Shown here piece after piece: positions 29,181-38,667 of a DNA stretch of 64,000 nt. The notes below the pieces were generated by a model. The model ran no database searches. It saw only the letters and a list, made by a program, of their open reading frames with translations, and was not told where the DNA came from. The stretch's first letter is position 1, and the number at the start of each line of letters is the position of its first letter. Origin of the DNA: Candidatus Peregrinibacteria bacterium. Its GTDB lineage: Bacteria > Patescibacteriota > Gracilibacteria > UBA1369 > UM-FILTER-53-11. Where the stretch lies: the NCBI GenBank assembly GCA_016186205.1, contig JACPMA010000017.1:1-64000 (forward strand), written 5' to 3'. The translations under genes were made by a program, and so were the position numbers.

Positions 29181-29854
29181 TTACCCAATCTTAATTTTTT
29201 AAGAACGCTTTGTAAATCCGGAGGCAATGGCGCCTCGATAAAGATTTGTTTTTTGAGCATAGGGTGGGAAAAAGCAATACTCTTTGCATGAAGAAACTGT
29301 CTGCCGAGTCGGAACGCAATGCGAAAACGACGGTTGAAACGTTCATCGCCATATCGACTATCAAGAATTATCGGACATCCGATTCCTGCAAAATGCTGTC
29401 TGATTTGGTGTTTCCGGCCGGTTTTTATTTCCGCCTCGACAAGAGCGCAAGGCGGCACCGGAAATATTTCAAGAATCCGAAAATCCGTCTGCGCCGGAAT
29501 TTTTTCTTTTGATGCGCGCGCCGGAAGAGGCACGGTGATCATGCGGCCGTGCGGTACGCCTTTTACAAGCGCTGTGTATTTTTTATGCGTTTCCGGACTG
29601 CGAAAAATGCCCTCCAGCGCCTCGCGGTCTTTTGCATGTTTTCCAAACAATAAAACGCCGGAGGTTTGAGCATCAAGCCGATGTAGTAGGTAAGGCTGGA
29701 TTCCTTTTTTTGCAAACATCCACTGAATTTTTCCGAGAACCGTTTCTTGAATCGGAATATGCGAAGCCGGCACGCACGCCATACGCGGCGGTTTCTGCAT
29801 GGCAAAAAGATGCGGGTCTTCGTATAAAATTTGAAGCAGCGATTTGGTTTTCAC
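29177..29854 (-). CDS. RluA-family pseudouridine synthase
   Basis: YLLHRLDAQTSGVLLFGKHAKDREALEGIFRS...GRKHQIRQHFAGIGCPIILDSRYG. Confidence 0.92.
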   Translation of the reverse strand: MKTKSLLQILYEDPHLFAMQKPPRMACVPASHIPIQETVLGKIQWMFAKKGIQPYLLHRLDAQTSGVLLFGKHAKDREALEGIFRSPETHKKYTALVKGVPHGRMITVPLPARASKEKIPAQTDFRILEIFPVPPCALVEAEIKTGRKHQIRQHFAGIGCPIILDSRYGDERFNRRFRIAFRLGRQFLHAKSIAFSHPMLKKQIFIEAPLPPDLQSVLKKLRLGK

Positions 29855-29887
29855 CTCAATAAGATATCACAGGTATAATGAAAATAT

Positions 29888-29961
29888 CGGGGTGTAGTAT
29901 ACCGGTAGTACGAGCCCATGGGGTGGGTTTAGACCGGGTTCGATTCCCGGCACCCCGACCA
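29888..29961 (+). tRNA. tRNA-Pro(GGG)
   Basis: CGGGGTG acceptor, anticodon arm AGCCC-ATGGGGT-GGGTT, T-arm CCGGGTTCGATTCCCGG, encoded CCA. Confidence 0.9.
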
Positions 29962-30076
29962 CTACAAACGAGCGAAGCGAGTTTGCTTCGTTCCCTCGGC
30001 CCCGCAGGGTGGAGCGTGTACATATGGGCTTCAGCGTGTGTTATTATTCCAATAATATTTCTTAACCCGCTTCATT

Positions 30077-30484
30077 ATGTTCAATACTGGCCAGAAACTC
30101 GGATGGATTGGAGGCATCGGTTTTGTCCTTTTAATCTTTGGGTTTTATGTAGGTATAAAAACAGTGATTAATTTCGCCGCGTTCGAAAAATATCCTTCGA
30201 CCAGCTCCGGTCCTCTAAATTTTAACCTTAATTACGGCCAGGGCGGCTATGGCCCTCGCGAACAAGATTGCATGTACCCGCAACTTTACTACAATGCAGA
30301 TTCAACGCCTCGCAAAGCAACAGAAGAAGAAAAAAAGATGGCCGATGAGCAAAAGAGCGCGTGTCTTTCCGGCGTTACAGAGGCCAGAGATTCCGCAAAA
30401 GTTGGCGATATCACACAAGCCATTTTTGGCCTTGTAGTAGGCGGTGGATTGTTCTTACTGGCGCGCCGAAAAACAGCGGCTTAA
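30077..30484 (+). CDS. Small membrane protein, hypothetical
   Basis: 135 aa with two hydrophobic segments; carries YPSTSSG stretch resembling repeat-derived peptide. Confidence 0.55.
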   Translation: MFNTGQKLGWIGGIGFVLLIFGFYVGIKTVINFAAFEKYPSTSSGPLNFNLNYGQGGYGPREQDCMYPQLYYNADSTPRKATEEEKKMADEQKSACLSGVTEARDSAKVGDITQAIFGLVVGGGLFLLARRKTAA

Positions 30485-33204
30485 TCTTTCTCATACTGAA
30501 ATTCCACTTTCGCGTCCGCTACATATCCGACTTTATCGAATAATTTTGCCGTAATCATATGCGTTCCGGTTTTTGTTGATTTTGGGAAATGCACTTTGCC
30601 GGTATATGGCGGTTTTCGCTGGACTGAACTTGGTAAATTGCGGTCATCAAAAGAGAAAATAACGCGGTCAATGCCGTTTTTCGCTTCAACATCGACTTCC
30701 ACTTGTATGTCCCGTCCATCGATAGTCGAAAAAGCCGCAGGCGAAATAATTGTAATTTGAGGTGGATTTTTTGCCGTTTCAGCAGTGAAAATTTTTGTGG
30801 TTTCGGTTGGCGGAAAATCCGGATACGTCGGTTCTTCTGTGCGTTTTTTAGCCAACCATTCCTTAATTCCCGAAAGCCACCGGCCGTAATCCGTGATCGG
30901 ATCGCGATGGTTCATAAATAATTTTTTCTCGATTTGTTCTTTCGGCGTGAATTCATTCGGTAATAAATTATCGAGTTTATTCACCTCGATCATTTTATAA
31001 ATATCGTCGAGTTCCGTCGGCACAGAAAAACTCGCAAAAACATCGGTTGCCGTCGCATATTCCGGCGTGTCCGGCGTCGGCAATTTTCCAGAAGCTCGAC
31101 TCACCTTTACATGTTTTATGCCATCCGGCACCGGAAACGATTCATCCGGTTGATTTTTGAGCGCTTCAGTCATAAATTTACTCCAAACCGGAGCCGCCAC
31201 GTTGTACCCGTCTGCATTTCCTTTTGCCGCGGCACCGTCGCTGTTGCCGGCCCACACGCCTGCAACAAGGCTCGGCGTATAACCGACAGTCCAAAGATTC
31301 GACGGAAGAATTTTCACAGGCGTGATTTCTTTATTGCTTGTGCCTGTTTTCGCCGCCGTCGTGTGCCCGGCCACATCAAGATATCCGCCCAAATAAACGC
31401 TTTTGTCAGACAAAATGCTGTTTACAAGATATGCGGCCTGCGGATCGAGCACAGGTTGGTCAGGATGATCTTCCGGTTTTCTTTCATAGATTACATCTCC
31501 CTCGCGGTCAACCACTTTTAAAATGGAATAGAAATCGCGTTTCACTCCGCTGTTTGCAAAAACAGAAAACGCCTGAACCATTTCAGATAATTTTACTTCA
31601 CCGGCCCCTATGGCAAGCGGCGGGCCGTAGTTTCCGTTCGGACTCAATGTTGAAATTCCCATTTTATTGGCAAGCCCCACAATTTCTCCTTCTTCTCCTG
31701 CAAGAAAATATGTTTTGAGTGCAGGAATATTCCGCGATTGCCCAAGAGCCTGACGAATTGGCATCGGACCTTTAAATCCGCCTTCAAAATTCTGCGGTTT
31801 GTAATTACTGCCAAAGTTCGTCGGCGTGTCATAGATCACCGTGGCCGGCGCGTAGCCTTTTGTGAAAGCTTGCGCATAAACAATTGGCTTAAACGAAGAA
31901 CCCGGCTGGCGTTTCGCAAAAACGTGATTTACATTTCCGCGCGCTTCCTCATCAAAATAATCCGCTGCGCCGACCATGGCCAGCACCTCGCCGGTTTTCG
32001 CGGACATGGCAAAAAGCGCGGCATTCGTTACGCCATGTTGTTCTTTGCTTTTTTCAATTTGCTGCGCCACGATGTCTTCCGCTGCAGCCTGAAGATTCGG
32101 GTCAAGCGTGGTATAAACCTGCAAACCCCCCTGTTCAATAAGATCTTTTCCGAATTGTTCTTCTAAAAGGGAACGGACGTAAAAGACAAAATGCGCAGCG
32201 CGGATCCGTTCTTTATATTTCTGGAAATCAATATGCTGAATTTCGTTTGTAGCAGCGGCTTTTTCTTCTTCAGAAATCAAATCAAGCTCCTCCATGCGCT
32301 TTAAAACCAAATCCGCGCGGCCAGGAATATAAAGGCGGTCGGTTTCAGAAAACGTAATGTCCCGGCCGACCAAACCGATGGTGTAATCGCGGTCGGAAAT
32401 ATCCGTGACGGTTTTTGGAAAATTTCCAGCAGCGAGTTTGGCTGGATTAAGTTCGCGCTCCAATTTTGAATAAGCATTCGGTCCGTATGGCGAATAATAT
32501 GTGGGAGCCTTTGGTAAAGATGCGAGAATCGCCGCTTCACCGAGCGTGATGGAACTCGCCGATTTCCCAAAATACATTTTTGAAGCAAGCTCCGCGCCGT
32601 ACGCATTGTTCCCGTATGGAATGCGGTTTAAATAGAGTTCGAGAATTTTGTTTTTGTCATAAGCTCGTTCAAGACGAATGGCGAGAATGAGCTCTTTTAA
32701 TTTTCGAAGATAGCTCCGTTTTGCCGAAAGAAAAGCGTTTTTCGCAAGCTGCTGGGTGATAGTAGACCCGCCGCGGCGCGTGCCAATACCGAAAACTTCA
32801 TACAAAATTCCTTTTGCAATGCCCGGAATATCAAATCCGCTGTGTTCATAAAATTCATCATCCTCAATTGCAATTGTGGCTTTCTGTAAAAACGGAGAAA
32901 TTTCGGAAAGAGGAACATATTTTCGGTTTTCTTCGCCATGGATGGTATATAAAATGCCGCCTTCGCGGTCTAAAATAATGGTTGATTCAACGCCTGCCAG
33001 TTTGTCGAAATTTCGAACATCCGGAAGCCCGATAGACAGAAAGGCGACCGTGACGGTAAAAAGAAAGAGTCCGGCAAGAATAAAAGTTACAGATCCCAAA
33101 ATCAGCCACGCAAAAGCTCGTTTCCAAAACGGTTCATGCAGAGCAGGCATGGCAGCGGCAATATGATGATGGAGTTTTTCCTTCAGTTCGCGTCCAAATT
33201 TCAT
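30481..33204 (-). CDS. Penicillin-binding protein 1A-type (transglycosylase/transpeptidase)
   Basis: IEDDEFYEHSGFDIPGIAKG, GGSTITQQLAKNAFLS, RQPGSSFKPIVYAQAF, KTGTSN. Confidence 0.93.
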   Translation of the reverse strand: MKFGRELKEKLHHHIAAAMPALHEPFWKRAFAWLILGSVTFILAGLFLFTVTVAFLSIGLPDVRNFDKLAGVESTIILDREGGILYTIHGEENRKYVPLSEISPFLQKATIAIEDDEFYEHSGFDIPGIAKGILYEVFGIGTRRGGSTITQQLAKNAFLSAKRSYLRKLKELILAIRLERAYDKNKILELYLNRIPYGNNAYGAELASKMYFGKSASSITLGEAAILASLPKAPTYYSPYGPNAYSKLERELNPAKLAAGNFPKTVTDISDRDYTIGLVGRDITFSETDRLYIPGRADLVLKRMEELDLISEEEKAAATNEIQHIDFQKYKERIRAAHFVFYVRSLLEEQFGKDLIEQGGLQVYTTLDPNLQAAAEDIVAQQIEKSKEQHGVTNAALFAMSAKTGEVLAMVGAADYFDEEARGNVNHVFAKRQPGSSFKPIVYAQAFTKGYAPATVIYDTPTNFGSNYKPQNFEGGFKGPMPIRQALGQSRNIPALKTYFLAGEEGEIVGLANKMGISTLSPNGNYGPPLAIGAGEVKLSEMVQAFSVFANSGVKRDFYSILKVVDREGDVIYERKPEDHPDQPVLDPQAAYLVNSILSDKSVYLGGYLDVAGHTTAAKTGTSNKEITPVKILPSNLWTVGYTPSLVAGVWAGNSDGAAAKGNADGYNVAAPVWSKFMTEALKNQPDESFPVPDGIKHVKVSRASGKLPTPDTPEYATATDVFASFSVPTELDDIYKMIEVNKLDNLLPNEFTPKEQIEKKLFMNHRDPITDYGRWLSGIKEWLAKKRTEEPTYPDFPPTETTKIFTAETAKNPPQITIISPAAFSTIDGRDIQVEVDVEAKNGIDRVIFSFDDRNLPSSVQRKPPYTGKVHFPKSTKTGTHMITAKLFDKVGYVADAKVEFQYEKD

Positions 33205-33225
33205 GCGAAACCAGTATATCAGAAT

Positions 33226-34590
33226 TTACCACCCGAACAGCTTGCCTACATCATCCGGCGTCTCCCGTTTGCGGATAAGCGTCACGTCGCCATTCTGGCA
33301 TATCACTTTCGCCGGCGTTGCATTCAGGCAGTGATGATTAGCAAATCCATCTTGATAATTTCCGGTGTCCAAAAATGAGATGTATTGTTTCGCGCCGGAT
33401 TCAAGATCTTCAAGGCGCGGCAGTAGGATGTAATTGCCGCCCGCGGTATATTTATCATCCGAGTCGCATGAAAGCCCGGCAAGCCACGTCCTCGTCAATT
33501 TTTTGCTGTAAGCGTTATTGACCGGCACCACATGCCATTGTTTGTGGATGGCCCATGTATCCAAAAGCTGCGTCTGGAAACTGCCGTCAACGATATACCA
33601 TTGTTTAGCCACTGCTTTAGGAATGCGTTTTTGGGAAATGACGGAAAAAACCGTAATTTGAGAAGGCGCGGCGACATATGATCCCCATTCACAAATAATA
33701 TTTGGATGAGGAATTTCATTTTCTCGGCAGAATTTATCCAAGAAACGTATGAGGCTGCGTACTACGCTCGCAACGCTGTACTTTTTCTTTCCATTATAAT
33801 TTCCGGGAGCTCCGCCGCCGATATCGATCGTATCAAGAAAAGGATTGTCTTTTTTAAGGCGCTTATAAACATCCATGGCTTTTCGGAGAGGCCGAAGAAT
33901 ATCCGTTTCTTTTTGAATTTCGGAACCGGAATGATAATGAAGCATGGTGAGATTTTTTATTCGTCCAAGTTCCCACAGCTCATCAAGCTGCAATCCGAAA
34001 CGTTCGACTTTTTTATCCCAATAGGAGTCCACTTTCACGCCCATATCCACCCGTATGCCGACTTGGCCGCGGAATTTTTGCAGCGATTCGCGTTCCGATA
34101 AATCTTCGATGATTGGAACAATGTCGAGGCCGTTGCTTTTGAGTTCCGCTATAAGCGCAAGATATTGATCGGTTTTCGGTCCGTTGCAAATGACTTTTAT
34201 GCGGGAATTAAATCGATTTGATTCCCACAACCGTTTCACAACCCAGAGTTCATTTGCAGAAGTTGTTTCGAGGTTTGAGCCTTCGCTGATAATCGGCAGC
34301 ACAAATTCGCGGTTTTGGTTCACCTTCATCGGATAATGGTAGTAGAACTGGCCTTTATATTTGTATTCGCGAATAACGTCGTCGAATAAATCCATCAAAT
34401 CCTCCACGCGCTGCTCGATGATGTACGGAAGCATGATTTTTAGCGGCGTGCCGTATTTTTCCGCCATCTCGCGAACGTTATAGCGGTAGTTGCCTTCATA
34501 TATAACCAAATCGCCGTCTTTTGAGAGGTCAAAATATTGAGTGTTAAATTCCCGCCGCCCGAGCTTCCAGAATTTCTTGAAGTTTTTCAA
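33226..34590 (-). CDS. speA: Biosynthetic arginine decarboxylase-like protein
   Basis: YHYPMKVNQNREFVLPI, LETTSANELWV, LHYHSGSEI, DIGGGAPGNYNGKKKYS. Confidence 0.85.
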   Translation of the reverse strand: MKNFKKFWKLGRREFNTQYFDLSKDGDLVIYEGNYRYNVREMAEKYGTPLKIMLPYIIEQRVEDLMDLFDDVIREYKYKGQFYYHYPMKVNQNREFVLPIISEGSNLETTSANELWVVKRLWESNRFNSRIKVICNGPKTDQYLALIAELKSNGLDIVPIIEDLSERESLQKFRGQVGIRVDMGVKVDSYWDKKVERFGLQLDELWELGRIKNLTMLHYHSGSEIQKETDILRPLRKAMDVYKRLKKDNPFLDTIDIGGGAPGNYNGKKKYSVASVVRSLIRFLDKFCRENEIPHPNIICEWGSYVAAPSQITVFSVISQKRIPKAVAKQWYIVDGSFQTQLLDTWAIHKQWHVVPVNNAYSKKLTRTWLAGLSCDSDDKYTAGGNYILLPRLEDLESGAKQYISFLDTGNYQDGFANHHCLNATPAKVICQNGDVTLIRKRETPDDVGKLFGW

Positions 34591-34702
34591 TTCAGCATGA
34601 AGCGCGCTTTAAAGTTTCGCGCAAAAACTAAATTTCTATAGCTTTTTGTATAGCAGGTTCACTTTGCGTATGCAAGAAGATTTTTATTCTTTCTTCGCCA
34701 AT

Positions 34703-35326
34703 TTATTCCCAGGAAAAAGTTTTTTTAACTTCGCTGACCCATTCACGTGGTTCTTGTAGTTCTTCCGATGAATCTTGTGAGGCGCTGTAGGTCGCTACAT
34801 AATTTCCTTTTTCGCCCAATTTTTCCAATGTAAAATATCCTCCGCCTTCATTCTTTGCTTTATTCCATTCTGATTTTATCCATACTCCTACCGTCATAAG
34901 ATTTTCAAACTTTCCATCATTATTTAAAAGACCGAAGTTATAATTCGTAAGCGGCGTCGCTTCCCCCGAAGGTTTCACGACCGTAGAAGGATGCTGTGTT
35001 TCATATAAATAACCGCGCCAATTTTCAGGAAACGATAACGAAAATCCATACCATGGATCCCTAAAAAGCTGCGGTCCCGGTTGAAAATGAACATTATAAG
35101 CGAATTTTTCGAGCATGACGGCAATTTGATCGCGTGTCACCGATTTTCCAGGGGCAAAATTACCATTGGTGCCTTTTATGAATCCGTGGTCACGCGCAAA
35201 ATTTGCCGCACCATAATACCATTCACTACCCTGTAAATCATTAAAACCGGCGCCGCCGAATGCAAATACCGCTAGAGAGGTAAACAGTGTTGCAGTGCCA
35301 ACGATAGAGAAAACTATTTTTTTCAT
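34703..35326 (-). CDS. S-layer homology domain protein
   Basis: FNDLQGSEWYYGAANFARDHGFIKGTNGNFAPGKSVTRDQIAVMLEKFAY. Confidence 0.85.
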   Translation of the reverse strand: MKKIVFSIVGTATLFTSLAVFAFGGAGFNDLQGSEWYYGAANFARDHGFIKGTNGNFAPGKSVTRDQIAVMLEKFAYNVHFQPGPQLFRDPWYGFSLSFPENWRGYLYETQHPSTVVKPSGEATPLTNYNFGLLNNDGKFENLMTVGVWIKSEWNKAKNEGGGYFTLEKLGEKGNYVATYSASQDSSEELQEPREWVSEVKKTFSWE

Positions 35327-35407
35327 AGAGATAGATAAGTTAAGAGATTATTTATGTTTAAAATACCCCCCCTCGAATTTGTCAAAACGATGTTGCCGTT
35401 TAACAAA

Positions 35408-35438
35408 TTAAAGCCTAGTCCCCGGGGACAAACTTTAA
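35408..35438. promoter_or_regulatory. CCCGGG-centred dyad upstream of the SLH gene
   Basis: TTAAAG..GTCCCC|GGGGAC..CTTTAA, core 35418-35429. Confidence 0.45.
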
Positions 35439-35457
35439 CCTGTTAAATTGTATAATT

Positions 35458-37860
35458 TTAGCCCCCGCGGATCACAAAGCCGCTGCCCTGCAGCGCGGAG
35501 AAAATGCGTTGTTGTATTTGTTTCATTTCTTCGTCAGTGAGGGTGCGGTCCGGCGACTGGAGTAGCACACGGAATGTGAATGATTTTTTATCAGCGCCCA
35601 AACTTTTATCTTCGAAAATATCAATGAGCGAAACATTGGCGATGAGTTGCTGGTCGGTTTTTCGAATAAGTTCAAGCGCCTCGCGCACGGGCGTAAGTTT
35701 TGGAACAAGTACGGAAATATCGATTTCAATTCCGGGAAAACGTGGCAGAGAATGGTATGCATGCTGTGTTTGGCCGACCGCGACGAGTCGCGAAAAATTG
35801 ATTTCAAAAGCTGCAACGCTGGATTCAATGCCGAAATTCTTGAGTACTTGCGGATGTACTTCGTATATTGTTGCAATTTCTTGGCCTGCGCTTTTAGCCG
35901 CAGCACATTTTGATGGATGAGCATATGGCGGAAGAGTTTGCGCTACATCTATGCGTACTTTCGCGCCGAATTGATCCAAAAAAGCCTGAAGTGCGCCAAG
36001 CGCGTTATAGAAAATTTCTTGAGATTGCTTCGTCGTTTCGCTCCTCGCAATGACACCTGTGATAAATTTTTCTTCGCGCGGAAAATATTCTTTTTCTTTT
36101 ATATACGTCCTGCCGATTTCATACAGCTTAAGATTATCGCGTGAATAAAGCGTTACGGCAGCGGATTTAAGCATATTTGGCAGCAGGCTGATGCGGAGAT
36201 GCGTCTGGTCTTCTGTAAGCGGATTTTCGAGCCGCATATGAAGTTCTTCCGGCAACAGCGCCTTTCTCACTTCCGGCGCGCCATAGAACGAATATAGAGA
36301 AACTTCGGTAAATCCGAGTCCCATTGAAAAAATCTGCCGAGTCCGATGTTTTAAAACGCGTTCCCGATTTTCTATTGGAAGTTTGATCGGAAGCATTGGC
36401 AAAATCGGAGGAATTTTCTCATATCCGTGCATGCGCGCGATTTCCTCAACCAAATCGTCTTCGATGTTAATGTCTTTTGTAGCGCGGAAGCTCGGCACAG
36501 TAATTTTTAAGAATCCCTTTTTTGCTTTACCAACCGCGAATTCAAGCGCTTTAAGATGCGCCGCCATTTCTTTTTCTGAAATATCCACGCCAATTTTTTT
36601 ATTTACTTGAGCTATATTAAGAAGCACGGAAACCGGTTTATATTTTCGTGGATAAACGTCAGTTACCGGCCCGGCGAGTTTTGCAGTCGGGCAAATTTTG
36701 AGAATAAGTTCCACTGCGCGATGAAATGCAATTCCCGTAATTTCCGGATCCAGACTTTTTTCAAATCGCTGCGCCGCGTCTGTGCGCAGCCCGTGCCGCT
36801 GCGCGGTTTTCCGAATCATAATCGGATTCCATGTCGCAACTTCTAAAATAATATCGGTTGTTTTTGGCGTGATTTCGGAGTTGAGCCCGCCCATCACTCC
36901 GGCAATGCCAAGAACTGTATCGCCGTTGGTTACGAGCGCATCTTCTGTGGAAAGTTGGCGTTTTTTGTGGTCGAGGGTCGTGGTAACTTCGCCGGATTTG
37001 GCATATCGAATCACAAAATGGTCGTTTTCAACCACGCGGCGGTCAAATGCATGGAGCGGTTGGCCGAGTTCGAGCATCACATAGTTGGTGATATCTACAA
37101 TATTATTCACCGGCCGCATGCCAACCGCGAGTAAGCGATTTTTGAGCCACTGCGGTGACTCTTCAACTTTTATTCCGAAAACAATCGTCGCCAAAAACCG
37201 CGCTGCAATTTCTTTTTTTGCGATATCCACTTTTGCCTTCGGCCCGCTGCCGGTTAATCTTCCCGGCGTTCGCGCCACGAATGATTTCAATTTTTTACCA
37301 AGGAATGCGGCAAATTCTCGAGCCATACCATAATGCCCCCATAAATCCGGCCGATGAGTGATGGATTTGTTGTCGATTTCAAAAATAACGTCGTTTAACC
37401 CAAGCGCCTCTGCCAAAGGCGTGCCCGGTTTTGTTTTTGGAAAGTAGAGAAGTGAAACGCCCGTTTCTTTCATACCCAATTCTTGTTCAAGGCACAGCAT
37501 TCCTTCAGACCGAACGCCGCGCAAATCTTTTGCTTCAATTTTCAACCCCGTCGGCAGCACTGTTGGCGCAACGGCAATAGGAATGCGGTCCCCGATATGC
37601 ATCGTTACCATTTGGCCAAAAATAAGATTAAGCGGTTCCTTGCGTCCGATGTCCACCTTTGCCACATTGAGCTTGTCAGCATTCGGATGTTTTGAAAATT
37701 TGAGCATTTCGCCAATAACCACGCCTTCGAGCCCGCGCCCTTGATCTTCATATCCTTCCACCTCGCATGTCCGCAGCGTCAATAAATCCGCCAGCATTTT
37801 AGCCGAATACTTTGCCGGAATATCCACAAATTCCTTAATCCAATTGAGAGAGACTTTCAT
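35458..37860 (-). CDS. pheT: Phenylalanyl-tRNA synthetase beta subunit
   Basis: MKVSLNWIKEFVDIPAKYSAKMLADLLTLRTCEVEG...HPNADKLNVAKVDIG...C-terminal FDX-ACB. Confidence 0.95.
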   Translation of the reverse strand: MKVSLNWIKEFVDIPAKYSAKMLADLLTLRTCEVEGYEDQGRGLEGVVIGEMLKFSKHPNADKLNVAKVDIGRKEPLNLIFGQMVTMHIGDRIPIAVAPTVLPTGLKIEAKDLRGVRSEGMLCLEQELGMKETGVSLLYFPKTKPGTPLAEALGLNDVIFEIDNKSITHRPDLWGHYGMAREFAAFLGKKLKSFVARTPGRLTGSGPKAKVDIAKKEIAARFLATIVFGIKVEESPQWLKNRLLAVGMRPVNNIVDITNYVMLELGQPLHAFDRRVVENDHFVIRYAKSGEVTTTLDHKKRQLSTEDALVTNGDTVLGIAGVMGGLNSEITPKTTDIILEVATWNPIMIRKTAQRHGLRTDAAQRFEKSLDPEITGIAFHRAVELILKICPTAKLAGPVTDVYPRKYKPVSVLLNIAQVNKKIGVDISEKEMAAHLKALEFAVGKAKKGFLKITVPSFRATKDINIEDDLVEEIARMHGYEKIPPILPMLPIKLPIENRERVLKHRTRQIFSMGLGFTEVSLYSFYGAPEVRKALLPEELHMRLENPLTEDQTHLRISLLPNMLKSAAVTLYSRDNLKLYEIGRTYIKEKEYFPREEKFITGVIARSETTKQSQEIFYNALGALQAFLDQFGAKVRIDVAQTLPPYAHPSKCAAAKSAGQEIATIYEVHPQVLKNFGIESSVAAFEINFSRLVAVGQTQHAYHSLPRFPGIEIDISVLVPKLTPVREALELIRKTDQQLIANVSLIDIFEDKSLGADKKSFTFRVLLQSPDRTLTDEEMKQIQQRIFSALQGSGFVIRGG
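36021..36054 (-). repeat. In-frame copy of dispersed repeat inside pheT
   Basis: Minus GTCATTGCGAGGAGCGAAACGACGAAGCAATCTC, encoding VIARSETTKQS. Confidence 0.8.
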
Positions 37861-37862
37861 CC

Positions 37863-37891
37863 AGGCGAGCCCGCCCGTGGGCGAGCCTTTT
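37863..37891 (-). repeat. GGCTCGCC palindromic 5' element, copy 2 (upstream of pheT)
   Basis: Minus AAAAAGGCTCGCCCACGGGCGGGCTCGCCTGG-ATG. Confidence 0.6.
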
Positions 37892-37921
37892 TATTAATTA
37901 AATGCGGCCAACGGCCGCTCC

Positions 37922-38305
37922 TTATTTCAAGCTTACCAGTTTTAAGCCTTTAATAAAGGAAAAATGTTTTGTATTGAGAGTAAAAAGAGAAAGTTTTTTT
38001 ACGAATGCCGTAGCGGCGATAATAACATCATTTTTATCCCGTATTCGTTTTTTTACATAAAGCGGAGCCAACACGCGCATACCTTCTAAAATCTGGGTAT
38101 CGATGAATATTCGCTTGCCGCTCGCGAGTAATTTTTCTATTTCTATAACTTCGCCTTTCTTAAGGCCGCGTTTTCTAGACAATTCTTTTTCTGTTATCAC
38201 TGAATAATAAAATAGGCCGTTTTTCAAAAAACGGAGCATTTTTTTGCTGCCGCGGAGAGCTTCAATAATAATACATGTATCTACGAGAGGAATTGCTTCT
38301 GCCAT
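37922..38305 (-). CDS. PIN-domain (VapC-like) toxin
   Basis: LVDTCIIIEALRGSKK...KNDVIIAATAFVKKLSLFTLNTKHFSFIKGL. Confidence 0.8.
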   Translation of the reverse strand: MAEAIPLVDTCIIIEALRGSKKMLRFLKNGLFYYSVITEKELSRKRGLKKGEVIEIEKLLASGKRIFIDTQILEGMRVLAPLYVKKRIRDKNDVIIAATAFVKKLSLFTLNTKHFSFIKGLKLVSLK

Positions 38306-38595
38306 TCTATAACTTCTTTGAGATATTGGTCGAAAGGTTTTTTATTATCTTCCTTGCGGAGCTCTCGAAGAATCTGTCGCCATGTTTTGCCTTTCCACTC
38401 ACGAAAGAGATTTTTTTCTTCATTACGCCGTTTTTTCTCCCCGAATGTATTTTTAAAGTAGACCATGGATACCATAACCACCTCTGGATTTCCACGATTC
38501 ATTATAAAACGGTAGCCATCTTCCTTTACTGCCTCGACTACCTGTTTCGTTTTCTTCTGGAGATCACTCATTTTGACGATAGGAAGATGTTCCAT
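38281..38595 (-). CDS. Putative antitoxin (Phd/YefM-like N-terminus)
   Basis: MEHLPIVKMSDLQKKTKQVVEAVKEDGYRFIMNRGNPEVVMVSMVYF; overlaps toxin start by 25 bp. Confidence 0.7.
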   Translation of the reverse strand: MEHLPIVKMSDLQKKTKQVVEAVKEDGYRFIMNRGNPEVVMVSMVYFKNTFGEKKRRNEEKNLFREWKGKTWRQILRELRKEDNKKPFDQYLKEVIEWQKQFLS

Positions 38596-38667
38596 AATTA
38601 ATTATGGTTTTAAATATATATCTATTTATAGCATACATCTATGGCTGTATGCAAGTCACACGAAATT

